Assembly: GCA_040981125.1 (NCBI GenBank) | Contig: JANRMQ010000011.1 | Coordinates: 66,234-130,233 of the forward strand | Reading direction: 5' to 3' | Origin: DASSBQ01 sp040981125 | GTDB lineage: Bacteria > Nitrospirota > Nitrospiria > Nitrospirales > Nitrospiraceae | DNA length: 64,000 nucleotides | Part shown: one piece after another, positions 40,511-49,071 of the stretch | How the letters are laid out: each line of letters begins with the position of its first letter | Position numbering within the stretch: position 1 is the stretch's first letter | Notes under the pieces: model-generated | What the model was told of the DNA's origin: nothing | The model's input: only the letters and a program-made list of their open reading frames with translations | Database searches by the model: none | Translations under genes and position numbers: made by a program

Positions 40511-41770
40511 CTACTTCCGTCCGGCCTTTTCCTCGATTTCACCGGCCAAGAGAATCGCTTCCGCGATCTCCCGCATCGATTTACGTAGATCCATGCTTTG
40601 GCGCTGAATGAGCTTGAACGCCTCTTCCTCGGACAATTTCTTGGACCGCATTAGATAGCCTTTGGCGCGTTCGAGCAACTTCCGTACTTGCAGGGCTTCC
40701 TGCATTTCGAAGGATTTTTCGAGCAGGGTCGTATGGTCGATGGCGATCGCCGCCTGGTTGCCGATAGCCTGCAAGAGCTTGACATCCTCGGTCGTAAACA
40801 CATGGGGTTTGGAGGTGTAGCTGTTGATCACTCCGATCGCCCTTTCCCTCACCATCATCGGAACGCATACCAGCGAGCACAATCCTTCCCGTTGCGCGAG
40901 TTCGCGATACATGAAATCCTGCTCCCGCGTAACGTCGGCGACAATGATCGGCCGGCGCTCCTGCACGGCCCGCCCGCTGATGCTTTGTCCCACCTTCACG
41001 TTCGGCTTCCGGCGGTATTGCTCGCTCAAGCTCTGCGTCGCGCCGATGCGTAATTCGTTCGATGACTCATCCAACAACATGATCGAACAGATGGCCGATC
41101 CCATCATTTGGGCCGTCATGGTCACGATGAGTTGAAGCACATCGTCGATGAGCCGGTTTGAGGAGACAGTCGCCGAGACCTGAGACAGCGTATCCAACTG
41201 CATGACCTTGCGTTTCATTTGCTCGTACAGGCGGGCATTCTCGATCGCGGCGCCGACTTGATTGGCGATGGTGGACAGCAGTGCGATTTCATCTTCACGG
41301 TAGCGCCGCGCGCGCTTATGCTGGGCGTTGATGACGCCGACCGCCTCCTGTTTGGCCATGACGGGAACGGAAATGAAGGCCTGATATCGGTCTTCAGGAA
41401 GATTATGGAAAAACTTGAACCGAGGATCGTCGCTGGCGTTGCTGGGGATGATGACCCGAGTCCGTTCCCGGGCGACCCAGCCGGTAATGCCTTCGCCCAA
41501 GCCGATGGTGATTCGCCCGATCAGCTTGGGGTGCGGGTTCTTCGAGGCGCGAAGAATCAGTTCATCCCTCGTGTCGGACAGCAGATACAATAGACAGGCA
41601 TCAGCGTTGGTGGCCTCGACCACCATATCGACGATATGTTTCAGCACGGCCTCGAGATCGAGTGTATTGCTGATCGATTCGCTGATCCGATGCAGCGTAT
41701 CCACCTCGCGGGTTTTCTCCCGTAAGGCCGTCTCGAGCTGCGCCACCGTCTGATGTCGTTTGGCATCCAT
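40511..41770 (-). CDS. GAF-GAF-ANTAR transcription antitermination regulator
   Basis: This 419-residue cytoplasmic protein has a short coiled coil (1-30), a first GAF domain (about 30-180), a second GAF domain (about 195-348), and a C-terminal ANTAR domain (about 355-410) with the typical RAKGYLMRSKKLSEEEAFKLIQRQSMD pattern split across three helices. ANTAR domains bind two tandem hairpins with A1/G4 hexaloops and prevent terminator formation; four such leaders lie in this window. The GAF domains would sense a small ligand or redox state and replace the receiver or NIT sensor of known homologues. The gene follows aroB by three bases. Link to the leaders is inference. Confidence 0.9.
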   Translation of the reverse strand: MDAKRHQTVAQLETALREKTREVDTLHRISESISNTLDLEAVLKHIVDMVVEATNADACLLYLLSDTRDELILRASKNPHPKLIGRITIGLGEGITGWVARERTRVIIPSNASDDPRFKFFHNLPEDRYQAFISVPVMAKQEAVGVINAQHKRARRYREDEIALLSTIANQVGAAIENARLYEQMKRKVMQLDTLSQVSATVSSNRLIDDVLQLIVTMTAQMMGSAICSIMLLDESSNELRIGATQSLSEQYRRKPNVKVGQSISGRAVQERRPIIVADVTREQDFMYRELAQREGLCSLVCVPMMVRERAIGVINSYTSKPHVFTTEDVKLLQAIGNQAAIAIDHTTLLEKSFEMQEALQVRKLLERAKGYLMRSKKLSEEEAFKLIQRQSMDLRKSMREIAEAILLAGEIEEKAGRK

Positions 41771-41773
41771 GGA

Positions 41774-42949
41774 TCAACGCCGGGCGAGCGCACCGGCGTC
41801 CCGTCGCCCGCGCCGCAACCGTGGTCCGGCGGTCGCTCCTGCGAACCATGTCGCGCAATCCCGCCGGTTCAGCGGCACGATTGCAACCTGCCCGATTCGC
41901 TTCGGCAGAACGCAATAGACGATGCCGTGGGCGACCTTTTTATCGCTCTGCATGGCGTTCCACAACGCCGTAAATGAAATGCGCGGTAATTCATGCGGCA
42001 GGCCGGCCGCCTCGACGACGCGGCGGATGCGCTCGACCACGTCCATGTCGCACAGTCCCAGATGTCTCGCCAGATCCGCTTCCTGCACCATGCCGATACC
42101 CACGGCCTCTCCATGAATCAGGCTTCGATAACCTGTCAGCGCTTCCAGCGCGTGTCCGATCGTATGGCCAAAATTCAGGATTCGCCGCCGGTCCGATTCC
42201 CGTTCGTCTTCGGCCACGACCTGAGCCTTGATCTCGCATGACCGCGTGATGACTCGCAGCACCGCATCCTCGTCATGGTTCACAATAGGATCAATGTTTC
42301 GCACCAAGAACTCAAAGAAGGCCTCATCGGCGATAACCCCGTATTTGATCACCTCGGCCAATCCCGCGATCCATTCGCGGGGCGGAAGCGTGCGCAACGT
42401 AGCGGTATCGGCCAGCACCGAACGCGGCTGGTGGAATGCGCCGATCAAATTCTTTCCCAGCGGATGATCGACCCCCGTCTTCCCGCCCACGCTGGAGTCC
42501 ACCTGAGCCACCAAACTGGTCGGAACCTGGATGAACGGGATGCCCCGCAAGTAAATGGCGGCGGCAAAGCCGGTCAAATCGCCGATGACTCCGCCGCCCA
42601 GCGCAACCAATGTCGATCGGCGCTCAAACTTCCGGCGAACCAATTCGTCCAAGATGTGCGAAATGGTTCGAAGCGATTTGGTCCGTTCACCCGGAGGAAG
42701 GACGACGGCGATAGGCCGGTATCCGGCCTCGGCAAGGGAATGCGTCACGGGCTTGAGGTACCGGCGGGCCAGATTCTTATCCGTAATGATGCCGACTTTA
42801 TCCGAGCGTTGAAGTTCATTGAGCATGGCGCCGACGTCCGAGAGCAGCCCCCGGCCGATGAGGATACGATAGCTGCGTTCGCCGAGTTCGACGGGCACAG
42901 TCCGACGCGACGAACCGCCGATCATCGAACCAGCGCCCCGCCCAGCCAT
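41774..42949 (-). CDS. aroB: 3-Dehydroquinate synthase
   Basis: This second shikimate-pathway enzyme of about 391 residues uses NAD+ and a metal. Motifs seen are VVLPPGERTKSL, the nucleotide-binding GGGVIGDLTGFAAAIYLRGI, PTSLVAQVDSSVGGKTGVD, and the metal-ligand region HTIGHALEALTG with GEAVGIGM. An ATG eight codons inside (42925) is an alternative start. The C-terminal 30 residues are Arg/Ala-rich and longer than usual. It is encoded between aroC and the ANTAR regulator. Confidence 0.95.
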   Translation of the reverse strand: MAGRGAGSMIGGSSRRTVPVELGERSYRILIGRGLLSDVGAMLNELQRSDKVGIITDKNLARRYLKPVTHSLAEAGYRPIAVVLPPGERTKSLRTISHILDELVRRKFERRSTLVALGGGVIGDLTGFAAAIYLRGIPFIQVPTSLVAQVDSSVGGKTGVDHPLGKNLIGAFHQPRSVLADTATLRTLPPREWIAGLAEVIKYGVIADEAFFEFLVRNIDPIVNHDEDAVLRVITRSCEIKAQVVAEDERESDRRRILNFGHTIGHALEALTGYRSLIHGEAVGIGMVQEADLARHLGLCDMDVVERIRRVVEAAGLPHELPRISFTALWNAMQSDKKVAHGIVYCVLPKRIGQVAIVPLNRRDCATWFAGATAGPRLRRGRRDAGALARR

Positions 42950-43065
42950 GTTTCAATAGGGTGGGTAAACGAGACGCCGCTGCACGCAACGGTCCTCTGC
43001 GCAATGAGAATGAATCGAGGAGAAGTGATCAAAGCGATGCGGATGGTAACACAGCCACCGGCAAA

Positions 43066-44226
43066 CTAAAAGTCTCTAACATAGGCTTGATAGCCGTCAA
43101 AATTCCGCTTCATTTCATCGAGACTATCGCCGCCGAATTTCTCCACCATGGCATTGGCGATCTCGAAGGCAATCACCGCCTCGCCTACGACGCCGGCGGC
43201 CGGAACGGTACAGATGTCCGACCGTTCGACGGTGGCATCGAACGGTTCCTTTGAAATAATATCCACGCTTTTTTTCGGGCTGTACAGGGTGGAAATGGGC
43301 TTCATAGCGACGCGCATGACAATGGGCTCGCCATTCGTGATCCCGCCCTCCAAGCCGCCGGCATTGTTGGTCTTTCGGATGAAGGCCTTGTCGGTCCGGT
43401 CATAGTAAATTTCATCGTGCACTTCCGAGCCGAATCGCCGCGCCGCGCCGAAGCCCATGCCGATCTCGACGCCTTTCATCGCCTGGATGCTCATGGCCGC
43501 CATGGCCAGCCTGGCGCTGAGCCGCCGATCCCACTGAGCATAACTTCCCAGGCCGATGGGTGGGTTGGTCACGACCACCTCGAAAACCCCTCCGAGCGTA
43601 TCTCCGCGATGCTTGGCGGTCCTGATCTGTTCGATCATTTTCGTTCCGGCATCCGCATCCGGCGACCGGACATCGGAATCCTCCGCCCTCTTATATGCCT
43701 CCAGCGGATCGACCCCGCAGTCTGCCACGACGCTCCCGATTTCGACGGTGTAACTGATGACCTCCATTCCGAAGTGGCTCAATAGAGCCTTCGCCACGCC
43801 GCCGATCGCCACTCGGATCGCCGTTTCCCGAGCGCTGGCCTTTTCAAGGACGTTGCGCACATCCCGATGCCCATACTTGATTGCGCCGACCAGATCCGCA
43901 TGACCCGGGCGAGGCCTCGTCACGACCTTCTCCGGAGGCGTCGGGCCGGGCTCGGCAGCCATGACATCCTTCCAGTTTTCCCAATCCTTGTTCGGAATAA
44001 GCAGACCGAGAGGGTTCCCGATCGTCTTGCCCTTTCGCACGCCGCAGGCAAATTCGACTCGGTCCTGTTCGACACGCATCCGGCCGCCCCGCCCATACCC
44101 CTTCTGGCGGCGGGCCAGATCGTGGTTGACCATGTCTGCTGTTAGAGGAAGCCCAGAGGGAACACCTTCAAGCACCGCGAGGAGATACTTCCCGTGGGAT
44201 TCGCCCCCATTGAGATATCGTAACAT
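43066..44226 (-). CDS. aroC: Chorismate synthase
   Basis: This 386-residue enzyme makes chorismate from EPSP with reduced FMN. Signatures are GGESHGKYLLAVLEGVPSGL at the N-terminus, GRGGRMRVEQDRVEF and KYGHRDVRNVLEKASARETA, and the late RSDICTVPAAGVVGEAV. It lies 18 bases after pilQ and 116 before aroB, so it is probably read with both. Confidence 0.97.
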   Translation of the reverse strand: MLRYLNGGESHGKYLLAVLEGVPSGLPLTADMVNHDLARRQKGYGRGGRMRVEQDRVEFACGVRKGKTIGNPLGLLIPNKDWENWKDVMAAEPGPTPPEKVVTRPRPGHADLVGAIKYGHRDVRNVLEKASARETAIRVAIGGVAKALLSHFGMEVISYTVEIGSVVADCGVDPLEAYKRAEDSDVRSPDADAGTKMIEQIRTAKHRGDTLGGVFEVVVTNPPIGLGSYAQWDRRLSARLAMAAMSIQAMKGVEIGMGFGAARRFGSEVHDEIYYDRTDKAFIRKTNNAGGLEGGITNGEPIVMRVAMKPISTLYSPKKSVDIISKEPFDATVERSDICTVPAAGVVGEAVIAFEIANAMVEKFGGDSLDEMKRNFDGYQAYVRDF

Positions 44227-44244
44227 CGCCGATGGGGGCGATTC

Positions 44245-45819
44245 TTAGCTCTTTACGATGGTGGGTGTCAAGAAGATCAGGAGCTCTTGTTTGGTCACGT
44301 TCTCGGTCTTCTGCTTAAACAGCCAGCCGAGCACCGGCACCCTGGAAAGATAGGGGATGCCCGCGACGTTGTTATTTTGTGTATCGACGAACACGCCGCC
44401 GATCACCATCGTCTCTCCATCCCGCACCAGGACCTGCGTGGTCGCTTCCCGACGATCGATGCTCGGTCCGGCCGGGTTGCTGCGCGCGCCTACCGCATTG
44501 CGCGTGGCCCGCACCTTCATGAGGATCAGCTTCCCTATTTCTTTCGGATCCCGGGAGGTGATTTGAGGAGTGACATTCAGCTCCAGATTGGCGTCGACGA
44601 AGGTGGTCTGCGTACCCTGAAGCGAAGTCGTCTGAAAGGGAATGGACTCACCTTGAGCAATCTTGGCATCACGCTTGTCCAGTGTCGTCACCTTCGGAGC
44701 CGCGATGACTTTGGTCAGGCCGAGGAGTTCTCCCGCGGACAGACGCACGTCCAACAGCGCGCCATCCGTCTTTCCGATGCTAAAGCCGGCGCCGGGTACC
44801 GACGGAAAGCCGGGATTCGCCGGCAGATTGACGAGGAAGTCCGATACTTGGTTAGCGAACCCTCCGGTCGTGCCCGTGCGGAACGCCGCCGTTCCGCTGC
44901 TCGATCCCATCTGATTGATATTTTGAATACCCCATTGCACGCCGAGCGATCGCGTATAGGTGGTGTCGGCCTGGACGATTCTCGCTTCGATTTGCACTTG
45001 CGGAACTTCAAGATCCAATCCGTCCACCAGCTGGCGCATGACGGCGATCTTGGTCTCGGTATCGCTCACGATCAGCGCGTTGCTGGCCTGACTATAGTTC
45101 ATGACCCCCCGCGGGCTCATATACTGCCGCAGCGATTGCTGAACTTCCTGCGCGTTCAGATTGCGGATATAGAACACTCGCGTGACGATCGGCTCGGCCT
45201 TCGCTTTGGATTCTTTCGCGCGGGCCTCGTCGTCCTGTTGTTTCGCGATATTCGTCAGCGTGTCCACCCAGACGATGTTGCCTTGCCGAATCATGCCCAA
45301 ACCGTTCATTTTCAACAGCATGTCGAGGGCCTGGTCCCACGGGACATTAGCCAGCTTCATCGTCACCTTGTTTTTCACGCCCTCGCCCACGACGATGTTG
45401 AAGCCGCTTACCTCCGCGATCAGTCGCAGAACATTGCTGATATCCGCCTGCTGGAAATCCAGCGAGATGCGCCGGCCGACGTATCGAGACTGGCCGGTCA
45501 CCACCTCCGAGCCGGACTCGTCGGTAATCCTTTCTTCCTTTTTCGAGTCATTCTCGGACGTCATTTGAATCGTCCTGGCTCTGAGCAGCGCCTTAGGGCT
45601 CCGTTGCGAGACCAAGACCGGCGAGATGCTAGAAACAGCCGCGCGCCGTTGGCCGATCGTCCTCTTGTCGAGCGCCGCATCGGAGGATCCGGCCGGCATT
45701 CGGAGCCGTCCATCCGTCTCGATATCCGGCGCCGCATTCAGCGGGCTGGTCGCCGCCAACAGCCCGGCCATGACCGCAATACTAAGACGATGTTTAGTGT
45801 CCGCGTATGGCTGTTTCAT
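44245..45819 (-). CDS. pilQ: Type IV pilus secretin PilQ
   Basis: This forms the outer-membrane channel for the pilus. The protein of 524 residues is short for PilQ: a signal peptide (ending near SPLNAA), no clear N-terminal AMIN repeats, an STN-like domain (ISLDFQQADISNVLRLIAEV, about 117-136), an N1-type domain, and the secretin core with QVQIEARIVQADTTYTRSLG and the closing GWLFKQKTENVTKQELLIFL. The start overlaps the pilP stop as ATGA. Confidence 0.95.
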   Translation of the reverse strand: MKQPYADTKHRLSIAVMAGLLAATSPLNAAPDIETDGRLRMPAGSSDAALDKRTIGQRRAAVSSISPVLVSQRSPKALLRARTIQMTSENDSKKEERITDESGSEVVTGQSRYVGRRISLDFQQADISNVLRLIAEVSGFNIVVGEGVKNKVTMKLANVPWDQALDMLLKMNGLGMIRQGNIVWVDTLTNIAKQQDDEARAKESKAKAEPIVTRVFYIRNLNAQEVQQSLRQYMSPRGVMNYSQASNALIVSDTETKIAVMRQLVDGLDLEVPQVQIEARIVQADTTYTRSLGVQWGIQNINQMGSSSGTAAFRTGTTGGFANQVSDFLVNLPANPGFPSVPGAGFSIGKTDGALLDVRLSAGELLGLTKVIAAPKVTTLDKRDAKIAQGESIPFQTTSLQGTQTTFVDANLELNVTPQITSRDPKEIGKLILMKVRATRNAVGARSNPAGPSIDRREATTQVLVRDGETMVIGGVFVDTQNNNVAGIPYLSRVPVLGWLFKQKTENVTKQELLIFLTPTIVKS

Positions 45820-46427
45820 TCTGTGCCCTCTTTTGCATGCAAGAGCTTGACATATTCCCGCTCCTGTTTGTTCCCATACACATCGGTGAACCGCTCTTGT
45901 ACGATGATTCCCCGCTCGGTTATTGAACTGACCACGCCGTTGTTAGGGCCGACTCTGCTCCCCCGTCGAATGCTGTACCCCTTGCCGTCCGGTGTCTGAA
46001 CCATTGCCGTGTACCCGTACGTTCCCCAGACGACTCCGATCAGACTGAGTTCCGTAAGACCGATACGCTGCAGCGGCGGCAGCACCGCATCGGATGCCCC
46101 TTGATTGTTGTTCTCGATGATCGGAACAAACGGGTCGCGGCGGCCCGATGGGTCATAGGCCATTTCTCCCGTCATTGACGCCAGAGCCGGCTCGGACCTC
46201 GGCGGATTGCCCTCCGGCATAAGACCGGGCATGTCGGCTTTTCGCTCTTGTCGTGGAAGTTCTTGTACGGAAGGGACCTTCAGGGAATCCGGTGGACGCA
46301 CGGTATTGACCTGTCCCGCAACGACAAGCGGCAGGAGACAAACCATGAGGCCGATTCCACCCGCCATCGACATGGCGCCGTATCCGCGCCCGCTCGATTG
46401 CTCTCCGGAACGTCTCATTCCACCCAT
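45816..46427 (-). CDS. pilP: Type IV pilus assembly protein PilP
   Basis: This inner-membrane-linked protein couples PilNO to PilQ. Of about 203 residues, it has a hydrophobic N-terminal helix, a Pro-rich periplasmic linker, and the C-terminal beta domain with DPFVPI and LIGVVWGTYGYTAMVQTPDGKG. I prefer the start at 46427 (GGAGTCGGGA upstream); the frame extends to 46505 inside pilO. It overlaps pilQ by four bases. Confidence 0.9.
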   Translation of the reverse strand: MGGMRRSGEQSSGRGYGAMSMAGGIGLMVCLLPLVVAGQVNTVRPPDSLKVPSVQELPRQERKADMPGLMPEGNPPRSEPALASMTGEMAYDPSGRRDPFVPIIENNNQGASDAVLPPLQRIGLTELSLIGVVWGTYGYTAMVQTPDGKGYSIRRGSRVGPNNGVVSSITERGIIVQERFTDVYGNKQEREYVKLLHAKEGTE

Positions 46428-46437
46428 TCCCGACTCC

Positions 46438-47055
46438 TTATTTTTTCGCCTCGACAACGGGACCGGACTTCTTTTCCTGAGGCGCCGCATAGGCCACCAA
46501 ATCAAAGACCGTCTGCGTCACGACACGCCCTTGGTCGACACGCGGCGACCCGATCTTGACGTCGGACACCGTGATGATGCGGGGAAACTTGCTGATCCGA
46601 TCGAAAAACAACGCGGCCGTGTGATATCCGCCCGTCACTTCCACGTTCACCGGCATGCGGACGAACAGCTTGGAAGCGTCTTCGCTCTGCGCGCCCGGCT
46701 TCCAGAGTTTGATATCCAAGCCCAGTCGAATCCCCAGATCGGAAACCTGTTTCAGCAACATGACCGCTTCTTCCTCCGGCGGCAGCCGCTCTTTCTTTTT
46801 GGCCAGCTCGATCTCCAATTGCTTGCTGGCGGCCACGAGTTCGTCCAGATGCTTCACCTTGATCGTCAGGGTCTGGATCTCGGTATCGAGTTGGGTGACC
46901 TGCCCGTGAACGGCCTCGATCTCCAGCGTTTTCGGGTCCACGATATAGTAATAGAACGCGACCAGAATGCCGGCCATGAAGAGCCCCAGCAACGCCACCT
47001 TCTGAATCGTCGGGATGCCGCGCAGGGAATCCAGATTGAGGTCGATCAGACTCAT
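46438..47055 (-). CDS. pilO: Type IV pilus assembly protein PilO
   Basis: This 205-residue inner-membrane protein has one N-terminal helix (VALLGLFMAGILVAFYYYIV), a coiled coil (about 45-95) and a ferredoxin-like periplasmic domain with GLDIKLWKPG and MPVNVEVTGGYHTAALFFDRI. It pairs with PilN, whose gene ends three bases upstream. Confidence 0.93.
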   Translation of the reverse strand: MSLIDLNLDSLRGIPTIQKVALLGLFMAGILVAFYYYIVDPKTLEIEAVHGQVTQLDTEIQTLTIKVKHLDELVAASKQLEIELAKKKERLPPEEEAVMLLKQVSDLGIRLGLDIKLWKPGAQSEDASKLFVRMPVNVEVTGGYHTAALFFDRISKFPRIITVSDVKIGSPRVDQGRVVTQTVFDLVAYAAPQEKKSGPVVEAKK

Positions 47056-47058
47056 GCT

Positions 47059-47613
47059 CTAACCTTTCATCGACAGGTCCAGCTTGAACTGATACAGATT
47101 CACTTTATTATCAATGGCGGCGCGGCTTTCTTGCAGACGAATGATCGTGAAGTAGTCCGTGCGTCGAAGGTTATTGACGAATTCGACGATATCATCATTC
47201 GTAATCGCGCGGCCTTCGAGTTCAATACTGTTCCCCTTCACGTTCATTTTCAGAAGCCACACTTTCAAGGGCTCCAGGCTCTGGCTGACATTATCCAGGG
47301 CGCGCACCGGGCCGGTCCGCGCTTTTTCCAACTGCTCGATAATGCGATTCTTGTCCTCGAGCTGTTTTTTCTTCGCCTCGAAATCTTGAACCTGCTTGAC
47401 CTGCTCTTTCAGGACCGTCACTTGTTTCTCTTTGTCCTGCTTTTCAGCCTGTCGGGCTCCCAATTCTTCATCCAGCACGGCGGAATACCACCAGCAGCCG
47501 GCCAACGTAATGACCAATACTCCGACGCCGAGAAAGGCTTCGGCCCGGACATCCCATTGCGGCTTCGCTTTCCTCGCTTTGGGGCCGGCGGCTAGAAGAT
47601 TGATTCTGATCAT
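47059..47613 (-). CDS. pilN: Type IV pilus assembly protein PilN
   Basis: This is a 184-residue bitopic protein. The cytoplasmic N-terminus MIRINLL is the conserved tail that docks into PilM; a membrane helix (AFLGVGVLVITLAGCWWYSA), a coiled coil and a ferredoxin-like domain follow. I use the start at 47613, which overlaps the pilM stop as ATGA, rather than the longer frame to 47700. Confidence 0.93.
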   Translation of the reverse strand: MIRINLLAAGPKARKAKPQWDVRAEAFLGVGVLVITLAGCWWYSAVLDEELGARQAEKQDKEKQVTVLKEQVKQVQDFEAKKKQLEDKNRIIEQLEKARTGPVRALDNVSQSLEPLKVWLLKMNVKGNSIELEGRAITNDDIVEFVNNLRRTDYFTIIRLQESRAAIDNKVNLYQFKLDLSMKG

Positions 47614-48719
47614 CGATCCCCCACTGTCCTCACTGCGAGGCCGATTCCGACGGCCGCCAATGGACTCATCTCGCTCAATTTCTCCGGATCTTGATCGCAC
47701 GTCGATGTGTCGATTTCAGCCAGCGGATTGGCGACCTCAACGTCCAAGTGCATACGATCATGCAGTTGCTGCGGCAAACCATTGATTCTCGCGCCCCCGC
47801 CGCAGAGAAGCACCCGTGTAATCTCGCCGTCTTCGGACGTCGTCCTGAAGTAATCGATCGTCCGGGCGATCTCCGAGGCGACCTCCGAGTTGACGCTGTC
47901 AATAACCGCACTGACCTCGGCCGGATCGGACTTCGAGGAGGGGTCGTTCTTTTTGAGCTGTTCAGCCTCTTCATACGAGACTCCCATCTCCCGCTGCACG
48001 GCTTCGGTATAGCGATTGCCGCCGATCGGTATATCGCGGGTAAACAGCGACACACCTCCCCGCACGATATTGACGTTCATCACACTGGCCCCGATGTTCA
48101 CGAGAGTCGTCGTATCATCCGCCCCGTCCGGATAATTGACGCCGTACATATTCTCGATGGCAAAGGCATCGACATCCATGACCATGGGCGCAAGTCCCGC
48201 CGCTTTGACCAACTCGGTCAGCTCATTGATCTTGTCTTTCTTGGCCGCCACCAGGATGACGGACATTTCGTTCTGATCCTCGACCGGCGATTGCGACGGA
48301 GGCAGGACATGGAAATCGAGGTTTACTTCATTGATGTCAAAGGGAATGTATTGTTCGGCGGCCAATTTAACTTGGGCTTCCAGTTCGTCGTCCGGCATGG
48401 GAGGCAGACCGATTTTCTTGATGATGACCGCATGACCGGAAATTGAAATGGCCACTTGTTTGAGTTTCGTGCCCGTCTCCTCCACCAATTCTTTGATCGC
48501 CGACACCACTCGCCCTTCATCCATGACCGTCCCGTCCACAATGACTTCCGGTTCCAATTCCTTAACCCCGAATTTCTGCAGCTGGTAGCGCCCGCGGTTT
48601 TCCTTCATCTGAACCAATTTAATGGCGCTTGAGCCGATATCGAGGCCGAGCAGCTGCCGCTTCGCGGAAAACATCGAAAAGACGTTGGTATCAAGCAAAC
48701 CTCTCAGGGATCCGACCAT
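47610..48719 (-). CDS. pilM: Type IV pilus assembly ATPase-like protein PilM
   Basis: This 369-residue cytoplasmic actin-like protein binds PilN. It shows the phosphate-1 motif LGLDIGSSAIKLVQM (24-38), TTLVNIGASVMNVNIVRGG, and a C-terminal GGGARINGLPQQL. AGGAGA precedes the ATG at 48719. It is the first structural gene of pilMNOPQ and follows a small HTH gene by 14 bases. Confidence 0.95.
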   Translation of the reverse strand: MVGSLRGLLDTNVFSMFSAKRQLLGLDIGSSAIKLVQMKENRGRYQLQKFGVKELEPEVIVDGTVMDEGRVVSAIKELVEETGTKLKQVAISISGHAVIIKKIGLPPMPDDELEAQVKLAAEQYIPFDINEVNLDFHVLPPSQSPVEDQNEMSVILVAAKKDKINELTELVKAAGLAPMVMDVDAFAIENMYGVNYPDGADDTTTLVNIGASVMNVNIVRGGVSLFTRDIPIGGNRYTEAVQREMGVSYEEAEQLKKNDPSSKSDPAEVSAVIDSVNSEVASEIARTIDYFRTTSEDGEITRVLLCGGGARINGLPQQLHDRMHLDVEVANPLAEIDTSTCDQDPEKLSEMSPLAAVGIGLAVRTVGDR

Positions 48720-48733
48720 GGTCCTGTTCTCCT

Positions 48734-48946
48734 CTAGGCAACCTCTTTACGGCCCTGCATCACCTGCCTGATCTGATCGACATTGTCCGCCGTGTAGAGC
48801 CTCCAGTTTCTCCAGTCCCTGGGAGGCCCCGAAATGAGGCCTTGCCGCTCCCACCTGAATAGGGTCGCTCGTGAAATATCGAACAAGTCACAGATTTCAT
48901 TGGTCTTATACAGTCTCTTTCTTGCCGCGTCCTTCGCCGTCTTCAC
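48734..48946 (-). CDS. Small MerR-like helix-turn-helix protein heading the pil operon
   Basis: Starting at the GTG at 48946 the product has 70 residues, almost all a MerR-type winged HTH: YKTNEICDLFDISRATLFRWERQGLI then RNWRLYTADNVDQI. No effector domain is attached. The frame stays open to 49183 without an SD, but a promoter at 48991-49018 would place the transcript start inside that extension, supporting the short form. It lies 14 bases before pilM and may regulate the operon, including its own gene. Confidence 0.78.
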   Translation of the reverse strand: MKTAKDAARKRLYKTNEICDLFDISRATLFRWERQGLISGPPRDWRNWRLYTADNVDQIRQVMQGRKEVA

Positions 48947-48990
48947 GCGTAACCTCGAACATTGGTCGCTGTTTGTCCGGACCCAACCTA

Positions 48991-49018
48991 AGTATAGTTG
49001 GTATAGTCCACCTGTCAA
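48991..49018 (-). promoter_or_regulatory. Promoter of the HTH-pil operon with direct repeat
   Basis: TTGACA (49018-49013) and TATACT (48996-48991) are 16 bases apart. Two direct ACTATAC repeats (48992-49007) cover the spacer and -10 box, a plausible operator for the small HTH protein. Confidence 0.55.
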
Positions 49019-49071
49019 GAAACCGGCCGATGGGGGGACTCGAGACGGACCGCTGGAATGTTCTGGAGAAT

